A stretch of 64,000 nt of DNA from Parapedobacter lycopersici. GTDB taxonomy: Bacteria > Bacteroidota > Bacteroidia > Sphingobacteriales > Sphingobacteriaceae. A model generated the notes under the pieces. That model searched no databases and had not been told where the DNA came from. It saw only the letters and a program-made list of their open reading frames with translations. The DNA is taken from assembly GCF_024643285.1 (NCBI RefSeq), contig NZ_JAMSLW010000004.1, positions 124,001 to 188,000 on the forward strand. Reading direction: 5' to 3'. Shown here piece after piece: positions 7,610 through 15,608 of this stretch. Position 1 is the first letter of the stretch. Every line of letters starts with the position of its first letter. A program made the position numbers and the translations under genes.

Positions 7610-10333
7610 TTAGTTTATCGTATACCGGTAAATCGTCCGGCCGATGTTGCCGTGTACATCAGTACCCTCTACAACGACGCGGTAGCTGCCTTTTCCATCG
7701 GCATTATAAAAACTAACCCGGGCCTTCCCGTCGTCACCGGTAGTTACATCCGGATTCCAGTATATCGTGGAGCGGATGTCGTTTACCGCGCGGCGTTCAG
7801 GTGTGTCGTATTTAGGCACATAGAATTTGCGTTCCTTGACATATCCCAACGGTGTGAGGTCAATGATGTTGCTTTTAGGCAGCATGCTTTCAATTTCGCT
7901 CAACGACATCCGGGGTGCCTTTTCTTTCTTTTTGGTGTATATGGAAACGACACCATTATTCTGGTAGCTGCGGCTTACCACGCCCAGTTCATCACGCATA
8001 AATATCTCAATACCCTCAATTTCGGCGGGCATAATGCCGTTCAGCGCATTTACATCCACGGCCATGCCATTGAGAAAAAACTGTACCGGTATCCGTCCGC
8101 CGGCATTGTAATCACGCGTAATGTAGAAATTCTGGTTGCGATCATCGTAAGTAATCCCCGTCAGCACCGTACGCAGGCACATCATCAGCACGTTGCAGCC
8201 CTTCAGGCGGTCCGGCTCAATGCGATGGTCCGCCATACTCAGTCCCGATAGGGCGGGATAGTCTTTATGCGTGAATGCCGGACCGGTCCTGCCGGTCACC
8301 TCCACTTCTTCCAGCAGAATGGAAGTCCGGTATTCGTTGCGGCTGTTGCTGAGGTAAGGGGCGAGCGATGTGTCGATGTTAAGCAGGTTATCGGCCCGGT
8401 AGCTGCTCGAATCGATCGCCGGAAACTGCGTAGGGTTTACATTAATGACCATATTCCGGTAATTATCATTACCGCGCGCATTGATCGTCACCCGCACGGA
8501 GTCCGTAAACACGAGGTCCTTAAAAACAAACTCCCCATTTTCGTTGGTATAGGTATCCGTTCGGAAACTCCGCTCGGGTATGGAGAGCAACAGTCCGCCG
8601 TTAGGCACCGGTTTCCCGTTATTCAGGCGCAGCACGCCCGAAATCTCGATCCCCTGTTCCGGCAGGAAATACACCTGCGGATACTGGCCCGCCAGCACCT
8701 CTTCATACGAAAAGCGGCGGTAACCCTGCGTCAGCAGCAGCAGATCCAGTGCCTCCCACCGGATACCGTCCGGCCCGTTAAAATAAAAATTCGGCTGCTC
8801 CACATATCCCTGAATATCCGACGTGAGCAGCAGGTTACTGAGAATCGTAACCGCCTGATTATCATCAAAGGGAACCTTAGTTTCGTCCGTCACTGAAATC
8901 GAATAACCGCCCGCGGTCGGATCGCCATTGTTATTTACTGCAATATCAAGGTTCACCGGTTCCTTTGCGTTGTAAGCCGGTTTATCCGACTTGACCTGAA
9001 TATCAAGGGGTTTGATATTTTCCACAAAAGCCAGCCGCTCGCTGATGGGCTTGCCGTCCGATGTAAACAGGGTAAACTGGGCGATGCCCGTTGGAAAGCG
9101 GTCCTTCGGCAGGTTGATCAGCACGGAGGAATTCCGCAACGTAGCCTGGGCGGCATAGCACAGGATACCGTTGCTTTGGGCGATCACGTAATACACCTCA
9201 TTTTCGTGGGTCTTGTGAAAAGCTTCATTGGCCACAATAGCCAATTGAATCTGGGCCGTATCAGCCTTTAGAAATGTCAGGCCGATACCTTCGGCAACCA
9301 CCGGCGGCAATGGATAAGTCCGTTCCTGCCCGTTTTCAAAAGTTACGTTGGCGGTATAGGAATTTCCGGCCTGGGGAACGAACGTAAACTGTCCCATGCC
9401 CAGGTGTGTATCGGTGAAGGATACTGCGGTCTGATTACCCGGACCGACTACCTCGCCTTTCACGGGGAGCCCCAGTCCGTCATTTCCAACCGCCTTAAAG
9501 GCTATTTTCTGGGTCAGTCCCGCGATCAATTCACCACCTTCCGGAAAGAACTGCACGTCTGCATCCCAAAGGGCTGCCTGAAGCGGAAAATTTCCGACAA
9601 GCGGCGATGCCGACCCGCTCTGCGGGGATAATGATACGTGCAGGTTGCCCGCGCGCAGCAGTTCCCGGTCATTTCCATTAATATTAATAATGACGTTCCC
9701 CATGGCATCCGTTTCCCCTTTACCATTGTCAAGGGTCTCCCAGCCCGAAGTCACCTGCCAATTGATTTTTCTGTTGTTCAGAATCTTCCCTTCACGATCC
9801 CTGAATTGAATGGTAGCCTGCGAACGGGCGTTTTTGCCATTGCTGACATCCTTGAATGAGATGGTGTGGTGCAGGTTATTATTAAGCACATCGCCAATCG
9901 GGATAATCTTATTGAAGAAATAAGCCGGGTCAAAATTGACCATCCATTTGGTATAGGCGCGGAACCGGTAATTGCCCTGGGTATACCATTCCTGGTCGAG
10001 CACCAGGTGGCCGTCACCCATCCGGTCGGTAAGCGGGATACGCAGCGACTGCATCAGCGAATCGCGGCCGTTCATGACCTCCACATATACCACCTTGCTC
10101 AGGTCGTAATCGTACATATTACTGTTCAGGTAGGCCTTAAACCATATGGTATCGCCGACTGCATAATAAGGTTTATCAAAGTGAAGGTGTACCTTTTCGA
10201 TCGGGTAGGCGTCCAGCAGTTTCTGGGTACGCTCAACCAGCGTATTGATACTAACCGTATCCTGCCGGGCAAACGCAGCTACGAAAAACAGGCTAAAAAA
10301 TAAACAGGAAACGATTTTTTTGATCAGGCTCAT
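7610..10333 (-). CDS. MG2-domain/TonB-plug surface protein, Bacteroidota type
   Basis: 907 residues with a signal peptide (residues 1-22, ending FVAAFA-RQD). The N-terminal part has macroglobulin-like domains, opening with the MG2 pattern HLHFDKPYYAVGDTIWFKAY. Middle segments form beta-sandwich modules including a carboxypeptidase-regulatory-like domain (GVLRLNNGKPVPNGGLLL). Roughly residues 680-795 resemble a TonB-receptor plug (VTGRTG ... NGVVSIYTKK) with no barrel attached, and a final MG-like domain follows. Proteins of this build are common and uncharacterised in Bacteroidota; they are thought to be periplasmic or surface exposed. The gene is monocistronic. What it binds is unknown. Confidence 0.85.
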   Translation of the reverse strand: MSLIKKIVSCLFFSLFFVAAFARQDTVSINTLVERTQKLLDAYPIEKVHLHFDKPYYAVGDTIWFKAYLNSNMYDYDLSKVVYVEVMNGRDSLMQSLRIPLTDRMGDGHLVLDQEWYTQGNYRFRAYTKWMVNFDPAYFFNKIIPIGDVLNNNLHHTISFKDVSNGKNARSQATIQFRDREGKILNNRKINWQVTSGWETLDNGKGETDAMGNVIININGNDRELLRAGNLHVSLSPQSGSASPLVGNFPLQAALWDADVQFFPEGGELIAGLTQKIAFKAVGNDGLGLPVKGEVVGPGNQTAVSFTDTHLGMGQFTFVPQAGNSYTANVTFENGQERTYPLPPVVAEGIGLTFLKADTAQIQLAIVANEAFHKTHENEVYYVIAQSNGILCYAAQATLRNSSVLINLPKDRFPTGIAQFTLFTSDGKPISERLAFVENIKPLDIQVKSDKPAYNAKEPVNLDIAVNNNGDPTAGGYSISVTDETKVPFDDNQAVTILSNLLLTSDIQGYVEQPNFYFNGPDGIRWEALDLLLLTQGYRRFSYEEVLAGQYPQVYFLPEQGIEISGVLRLNNGKPVPNGGLLLSIPERSFRTDTYTNENGEFVFKDLVFTDSVRVTINARGNDNYRNMVINVNPTQFPAIDSSSYRADNLLNIDTSLAPYLSNSRNEYRTSILLEEVEVTGRTGPAFTHKDYPALSGLSMADHRIEPDRLKGCNVLMMCLRTVLTGITYDDRNQNFYITRDYNAGGRIPVQFFLNGMAVDVNALNGIMPAEIEGIEIFMRDELGVVSRSYQNNGVVSIYTKKKEKAPRMSLSEIESMLPKSNIIDLTPLGYVKERKFYVPKYDTPERRAVNDIRSTIYWNPDVTTGDDGKARVSFYNADGKGSYRVVVEGTDVHGNIGRTIYRYTIN

Positions 10334-10419
10334 TCAAGTCAATATTAGCTTTGCACACCCGGCTAATATATTCTTTTTTGCCCAATCACGCCAATGCTTG
10401 CGGCAATTTTAACATTTCA

Positions 10420-11430
10420 TCACACCGTTTTATGCTGGCGTGCCGCTGCTTTCTCTTCTACTGCGGCAATAACTGTCGGAAAGAAATCCGTGCCGTGCAA
10501 TTTCCCCGCGTGGCGCAGTCCGCCCGGACTGAACACGTTTATTTCCATTAACTTATCCCCAACCACATCGAGCCCAACCAGGAACATACCGTCCTTCCTG
10601 AGTTTCGGAGATACTACCTCCACAATTTCCCGGAGCTGTTTGTTCAGGGTCGCCTTCTTTGCTTCGCCCCCCTGGTGGATATTGCTCCGGATGTCTCCCC
10701 CCTGCTGAACCCGCCGGATAGCGGCCGGTTTGCCATCCGTCTCCAGCACCTCCCCATTCATCAAAAACAGCCGGATATCCCCTTTCCGGGCTTCCGGCAG
10801 GTATTCCTGGGCGATGGCAAAACCATCCCTGCAGATGGCTTCTACGATCTGTTTCATGTTTTTGCTGTCTTTTTTATCAACGAGAAACACATTCTTCCCG
10901 CCGGATCCTTTCAGCGGCTTAAGAATAATTTTGCGCTGGTGGTCGCGGTAAAAGGCCTCCACATCAGCTATATTCCGGGTAATGATGGTCGAAGGGCGTA
11001 CCTTTTCCGGAAAATACTGCAGGTACATTTTACTGGATGCATAAACCAGCCCATGGGGGTCATTAAGTACAGTAACGCCCTGTTCGCTGGCAAGCTGGCC
11101 AAAGGAAATACCGGCATCCTGCGCCCATGGCCGGCTTTCCAGGTCCGCTGCCGGGTCATTCCGGAGGAGTAGTGCGTCCAATTGTTTCGCACTGACCGGT
11201 TCCTTCTTGCTCTCACGCAGGGCCTCCAGTAAGGTGGCGGGCGACCGGAATTCCCGATCCGGCAGGCTGCGCGCGTGGGCTCCCATCTGCCCGTTAGCCA
11301 GGTAAGCCAGGTCGCCCACACCGATATAATATACCCGATGACCCATCCGATGGGCTTCCAGCGCAAGTCCGGTAGTCGTATATTCAGCCCCTTCCTTGTG
11401 TGTTTGATTAACTAAAAATCCAATGTTCAT
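10420..11430 (-). CDS. GshB-like ATP-grasp ligase (glutathione synthetase family)
   Basis: 336 residues. An N-terminal GshB-type preATP domain is followed by an ATP-grasp fold: KPLKGSGGKN at 171-180 as the glycine-rich loop, AQEYLPEARKGDIR around 208-220, and the Mg-binding end GLDVVGDKLMEINVFSPGG with D288, E296 and N298. Such enzymes join a carboxylate to an amine via an acyl-phosphate. True glutathione synthesis also needs GshA, which is not nearby. This is the last gene of a three-gene leftward cassette, 29 bp after the DUF1704 peptidase. The context points to a peptide or amino-acid ligase whose product is acted on by the neighbouring hydrolases; that is inference. Confidence 0.88.
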   Translation of the reverse strand: MNIGFLVNQTHKEGAEYTTTGLALEAHRMGHRVYYIGVGDLAYLANGQMGAHARSLPDREFRSPATLLEALRESKKEPVSAKQLDALLLRNDPAADLESRPWAQDAGISFGQLASEQGVTVLNDPHGLVYASSKMYLQYFPEKVRPSTIITRNIADVEAFYRDHQRKIILKPLKGSGGKNVFLVDKKDSKNMKQIVEAICRDGFAIAQEYLPEARKGDIRLFLMNGEVLETDGKPAAIRRVQQGGDIRSNIHQGGEAKKATLNKQLREIVEVVSPKLRKDGMFLVGLDVVGDKLMEINVFSPGGLRHAGKLHGTDFFPTVIAAVEEKAAARQHKTV

Positions 11431-11459
11431 GTTGCGTGAGTTAACGATAAAAGGGTTAA

Positions 11460-13304
11460 TTAACCGATCATTTTAAAAATGCTGCCACCGTTTTTGATAT
11501 CATCCAGCCGGTCGATGAATGGTTTATCCAGAAACCTGGGGCGCAGTGGCGACGGATTAAGCAGGCCGCGGTGCATCAGTTCCTCGATGACCGGCAAATA
11601 GTCCTGCCTGATTTTGCCAACAAGCAGTTTGGTGATATCCTTTCCCTGCTTAATGTACTCGATGACGTTGAGCAGGCCCTTCAGGTATACCGCATCCTTG
11701 GTGAGCCCTCCGCCGCGGTATACCCGCATGGCAATATGAAATGCTGTTTCCGACTTAAACTGATATTTATCCGTCAGCATAAAAAAAGTATCCGAAAACG
11801 AATTGCCGGCAATCATGTGGTATACGGCCACCACGCGTGCCGCAAGTATACGGATCCGCTCATTGGTAAGCCCCCCGACCAGGTATTCCGCAAGTACGGC
11901 AAGTCCTTCCTGCAACTGTTCATAACCCGGTACGCCCAGGTAAAACAATTTTAGCGGCTGCGCCATCCCGTTGTAGTAGGTTACCACATGCGTACCGATC
12001 TCATGCTGGACCAGCGCAAATGCCCGGGCCCGGGAAATCCTGTACCGGCTGCTGACATTCAGCGTGCCCCGGGAAACCATCACCCCTTCCACATCTTCCC
12101 GGATCCGGACGGCCGTCGATACCTGTCCGTACTGCTGTTTTAAGAATTGCAGTTCGGTTTCAGCCAGGCTGGCAAACTCGGCTGCCTGCAGCATTTCACG
12201 CTGTTTCGGCAATTCGCTGGGTTCGGCGGCGACCAGTATGGCGCGGGCCGTCTCAAGCAGGCTTTCCTCGATATTTCCGAAAAGCTGCTGGCTGCTGTAG
12301 AGGAAATCGGGCTTCTCCCGCTCACCGAGCATGTTCAGCATGCGGTCGATCTCCTTCCGCTTGTCGCGGAACAGATACGCAAGTGTCGGGTCCGAAATGT
12401 GCTCAATAGGCAGGTTGTACAGTTTGCGTTTAATCAGCTCGGGGTCTATCGGCATCGGACGGTAGTGGAACGAAGGTGTCCCGAGGTACTTGCTTTTGGA
12501 AAAGCCGGCCCACTCCTCTTTCACGTTGATCGGTGTTACCAGCAACAGAAAATCAAACAGCTGGGTATACTCGGCCAGCTTGTCATCAATTTCCCATACC
12601 AGTTCATGCAGCTCCGTCGTTCCCAGCATTTCAAAATGCGCCGCATTGTACGATGTCTGCATGCGCACAAATTCAAAAAAGCTTTTTTTCAGTGCTTTGC
12701 CAAACCCTTCACGCAGTTCCCGCAGGATCAACGGGTAAGGCAATCCGGTTTGCTGGTCGATGTAAATGGGGGCGATTTCAAGGCCGATCAGGATAATCTC
12801 ACTTTTACGGGCTTCCTCATTGCCCATCAGCGCATCATAGTAAGGCGGCGCAGGCATTTTTTTCTCCCGCTCCAGCACGGCCTCCATCTTGCTGCTCTGG
12901 CTCAGCCGGATTTCCTGCAATTCGTTCCGCAGTTTTTCGGCCACCGGCAACGCGCTTTTCTGGTTCAGGTGAATGGTAAATGCCGCAGCATCCGCCTGAT
13001 CCGAAAGCCATACCTCAAGCAGCATGAAGCCGCCAAATTTATCGGCCAGGTTATTGGCAATCGTTTTGATCGTCAGCCGGGTCGATTCATCATCCGGGTG
13101 AGCGGACGAAACCAGGTATGCCGATTCCGTTTCGCCGAGTGTAGGCGTAAATGTGTCTTCAGCCCCGGGCGGTATCCGATAAACCAGCAAAAAAGGCACC
13201 GGGCGATCCAGGTGCAGTTTTCCGCCATTCGGCAGGTCCATATGCAACGGGTTACCCTTTTTGAGTTTGTCGGCAATACGGTTGATGTATTTTTCAGTGG
13301 TCAT
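11460..13304 (-). CDS. DUF1704 / QEGLA-motif metallopeptidase (MATCAP-like)
   Basis: About 614 residues from the ATG at 13304, which has AAAGGAAAGG just upstream; an ATG at 13331 would lengthen it by nine residues. The C-terminal half carries HEIGTH (H434, E435, H439; an HExxxH zinc motif) and QEGLAVLAEYL with E466 as likely third ligand. This is the TIGR02421 family, in older databases called flavohemoglobin expression-modulating QEGLA protein. The eukaryotic DUF1704 protein MATCAP is a tubulin tyrosine carboxypeptidase, so a carboxypeptidase-like activity is a fair prediction. The start overlaps the upstream amidohydrolase gene by 11 bp, implying translational coupling. The N-terminal 300 residues are unassigned. 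Confidence 0.88.
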   Translation of the reverse strand: MTTEKYINRIADKLKKGNPLHMDLPNGGKLHLDRPVPFLLVYRIPPGAEDTFTPTLGETESAYLVSSAHPDDESTRLTIKTIANNLADKFGGFMLLEVWLSDQADAAAFTIHLNQKSALPVAEKLRNELQEIRLSQSSKMEAVLEREKKMPAPPYYDALMGNEEARKSEIILIGLEIAPIYIDQQTGLPYPLILRELREGFGKALKKSFFEFVRMQTSYNAAHFEMLGTTELHELVWEIDDKLAEYTQLFDFLLLVTPINVKEEWAGFSKSKYLGTPSFHYRPMPIDPELIKRKLYNLPIEHISDPTLAYLFRDKRKEIDRMLNMLGEREKPDFLYSSQQLFGNIEESLLETARAILVAAEPSELPKQREMLQAAEFASLAETELQFLKQQYGQVSTAVRIREDVEGVMVSRGTLNVSSRYRISRARAFALVQHEIGTHVVTYYNGMAQPLKLFYLGVPGYEQLQEGLAVLAEYLVGGLTNERIRILAARVVAVYHMIAGNSFSDTFFMLTDKYQFKSETAFHIAMRVYRGGGLTKDAVYLKGLLNVIEYIKQGKDITKLLVGKIRQDYLPVIEELMHRGLLNPSPLRPRFLDKPFIDRLDDIKNGGSIFKMIG

Positions 13305-14091
13305 CGGGCCTTTCCTTTTGCTTTTTATCAAGCATATCCAGTAAATACGGGATACTGCACTGCAGCAGCTGTTTCAAGTCGTTCAGGTGCTGTATGTCCA
13401 CCCTGCCGGTCCATTCGTCCATAAATACTTTTTTAAACTCCAGCGATAAAACACAACCGTACGATCCGTACCGATCATTTATCCATTCCGAGAATCCACC
13501 GCCGCCAAATTTGATATTCTCCCGTACGTCAGCCTGGTGATTGCCAATCCGGTGGTGCGTTAAAAAATGGGTGAAACGCTCGCCGAAGGTTTTCCATATT
13601 CCATGATTGTGTGCCGTCCCGATATTGATTTCCGGGTTTTCCGCCGGATCGGCTTCGGCATCGGGCGATTCGCGCCGGTAATTGTAACTGTGGATATCCA
13701 GCACCACAAAACCACCAAATGCCGCTATCGTGTCGTCCAGCAGCGCAGCTATATCCCCGTAAAAGGCATCGTATTGCTGCAACAGTTCCTGACACAGGGC
13801 GTCGGGCAGCTCCGGCTGCCAGACCTGCAACCCCCATGCGTCCTCGGGCCGGTGGTATATAGCGCTGTCGCGACGGCGGTTTAAGTCGAGCTGAAACCGC
13901 GATGTCCGTACCGTTACCCGGTTCACGGGCAGCATGGCCAGGTAATCCGTGTACGGGTCCTCTTCCCGAAAACGTTCATGTTCCTGCAGGGTTAGGTACG
14001 CACGCAGTGCGCGGTCAACAGTATGGCCATCGTGTATCGCCGCAGCGACAATGGGACTTTGTGCCCTTGTTATCGAATAGTGTAACTTCAT
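13294..14091 (-). CDS. N-formylglutamate amidohydrolase-like protein
   Basis: 265 residues of the FGase family, related in fold to zinc carboxypeptidases. Conserved pieces are IHDGH (19-23), SRFQLDLNR (64-72) and DIHSYNYRR (132-140). The characterised family enzyme removes the formyl group from N-formyl-L-glutamate in histidine breakdown, but no hut genes are present here. Instead it is first in a cassette with a DUF1704 peptidase and an ATP-grasp ligase, so it probably hydrolyses another small amide or acyl-amino acid. Its stop overlaps the next start by 11 bp. Promoter not clearly identified upstream of 14091. Confidence 0.87.
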   Translation of the reverse strand: MKLHYSITRAQSPIVAAAIHDGHTVDRALRAYLTLQEHERFREEDPYTDYLAMLPVNRVTVRTSRFQLDLNRRRDSAIYHRPEDAWGLQVWQPELPDALCQELLQQYDAFYGDIAALLDDTIAAFGGFVVLDIHSYNYRRESPDAEADPAENPEINIGTAHNHGIWKTFGERFTHFLTHHRIGNHQADVRENIKFGGGGFSEWINDRYGSYGCVLSLEFKKVFMDEWTGRVDIQHLNDLKQLLQCSIPYLLDMLDKKQKERPDDH

Positions 14092-14310
14092 ATCCGTTAT
14101 TCCGATGGTTCATCATCCCCTCCCGTTGACTCCGTAATCGAAAATAGTAACACACAAGCTACCTAAATGTTTGATCGTGTCCGGATGGCCGAGATGAACC
14201 TTGGCATGTATTCTGACTTTACCTATAACAACCGCGGCTTACTGAATTGCGGCAACAGTATCATCATTAACAACAGTACCAGCTATTAGAACATTAAACG
14301 AAAAACAGCT
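14092..14310. other. Intergenic region between divergent operons
   Basis: 219 bp separating the leftward hydrolase/ligase cassette from the rightward efflux operon. It should hold both promoters, but I could not find a convincing two-box match on either strand. A 40-codon open frame at 14167-14289 is the only coding-like element and I do not think it is a gene. Confidence 0.5.
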
Positions 14311-15507
14311 ATGAGCATCAAAATCGTAAATAAAAACAACACACTAATAATCAGCATATTAATAGGAATATCCAGCTTTAATTTTTCGAGCTGTACCATC
14401 GGATCGTCCAAAACGAACGAACGGGAACAGGCTGCGCTGGCGTTGCCCGTACACGTCGTCGACACGTCCACAGCCATTACCGTAAGGGACTATCTGGGAA
14501 CGATAGAAGGCACAGCCAATGTAGAAATACGTCCACAGGTTGAGGGCATTTTGGAAGAGATTTACGTGGATGAGGGAGCCTTTGTAAAAAAAGGTCAAAA
14601 ACTTTTTAAGGTCAATCCGCTGCCTTACCAGGAGCAGCTCAATAATGCGATCGCCAGTGAAAATGTAGAGAAGGCCAAGCTGGAAAATGCCAAGCTGGAA
14701 GTCGAGCGTTTACGGCCACTGGTAGTGAATGAAGTAATTTCAGAAGTGCGGCTCCGTACAGCTAAATCGGAATACGATGTAGCCAAAGCGTCGCTCGACC
14801 AGGCCACTGCCGCCGTTGCCACGGCACGGATTAATGTGGGATTTACCACCATAAAGGCACCGGTAAGCGGCTACATCGGACGGATTCCGAAACGGATCGG
14901 AAACCTGGTTACCAAAAGCGATTCGGAACCCATGACCGTATTATCCGATACGCACGATGTATTTGTGTATTTCGCCATGAGCGAATCGGATTTTCTCTAC
15001 TTCAACAAAAGACAGAATCAGCCGGAAACGGAAAAGACCGCGCAGGAAGACACATTGGGCAAATCGAAGTCGTCCGACCTGATTCCTTACGTATCACTCG
15101 TGTTGGCTGATGGAGAAACCTATCCGGAAAAGGGTGTGGTTGACGCGGTCAATGGACAGGTAAACCGTACCACCGGAGCCATATCCCTGCGCGCTACATT
15201 TCCCAACCCTGATAATATCCTCCGCTCCGGAAACAGCGGCACGCTGAAGATGGAAGAAAGCCAATCCGGCGTATTGTTAGTCCCCCAGGTTGCCACAACC
15301 GCTTTACAGGACAAAATATTTGTCTATACACTGACACCGGAGAACACCGTAAAACAACGAGCGATTAAAGTGGGAGGAAGCAGCGGTTCCAATTACATCG
15401 TGGAGGCGGGCCTCCAGGTGGGCGACCGGATTATCCTGACCGGTTTTGATAAGCTTACCGACGGCATGGAGATTCAGCCCATTATAAAAAACCTCTCGGG
15501 CAGTTAG
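14311..15507 (+). CDS. RND efflux periplasmic adaptor lipoprotein (AcrA/MexA type)
   Basis: 398 residues. The N-terminus is a lipoprotein signal with the lipobox-like FSSC and Cys28 as lipidation site. Lipoyl halves (TANVEIRPQVEGILEEIYV and GFTTIKAPVSGYIGRIPKR) flank an alpha-hairpin rich in EKAKLENAKLE, followed by the beta-barrel and membrane-proximal domains (VVDAVNGQVNRTTGAISLR). It is the first gene of a full tripartite operon: adaptor, pump (15609) and outer-membrane channel (18823). It is of the AcrA type, unlike the shorter adaptor at 1030-2097. Confidence 0.95.
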   Translation: MSIKIVNKNNTLIISILIGISSFNFSSCTIGSSKTNEREQAALALPVHVVDTSTAITVRDYLGTIEGTANVEIRPQVEGILEEIYVDEGAFVKKGQKLFKVNPLPYQEQLNNAIASENVEKAKLENAKLEVERLRPLVVNEVISEVRLRTAKSEYDVAKASLDQATAAVATARINVGFTTIKAPVSGYIGRIPKRIGNLVTKSDSEPMTVLSDTHDVFVYFAMSESDFLYFNKRQNQPETEKTAQEDTLGKSKSSDLIPYVSLVLADGETYPEKGVVDAVNGQVNRTTGAISLRATFPNPDNILRSGNSGTLKMEESQSGVLLVPQVATTALQDKIFVYTLTPENTVKQRAIKVGGSSGSNYIVEAGLQVGDRIILTGFDKLTDGMEIQPIIKNLSGS

Positions 15508-15608
15508 TACACCTGGCTTCTTACTGATTTTTTAACAGCTTTTAATATTGCCGTGCGCATGTAACAGCCTCCCTCGGGCTATTGCGCAGGCAGAACAAGT
15601 TACTTTTT

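Noticed and set aside
12147-13424. 425-codon open frame on the plus strand
   Set aside because: It is antisense to the DUF1704 peptidase, which has family motifs; the frame is a by-product of its codon use.
14167-14289. 40-codon open frame between the divergent cassettes
   Set aside because: No ribosome site, no recognisable sequence, and it sits where promoters are expected.
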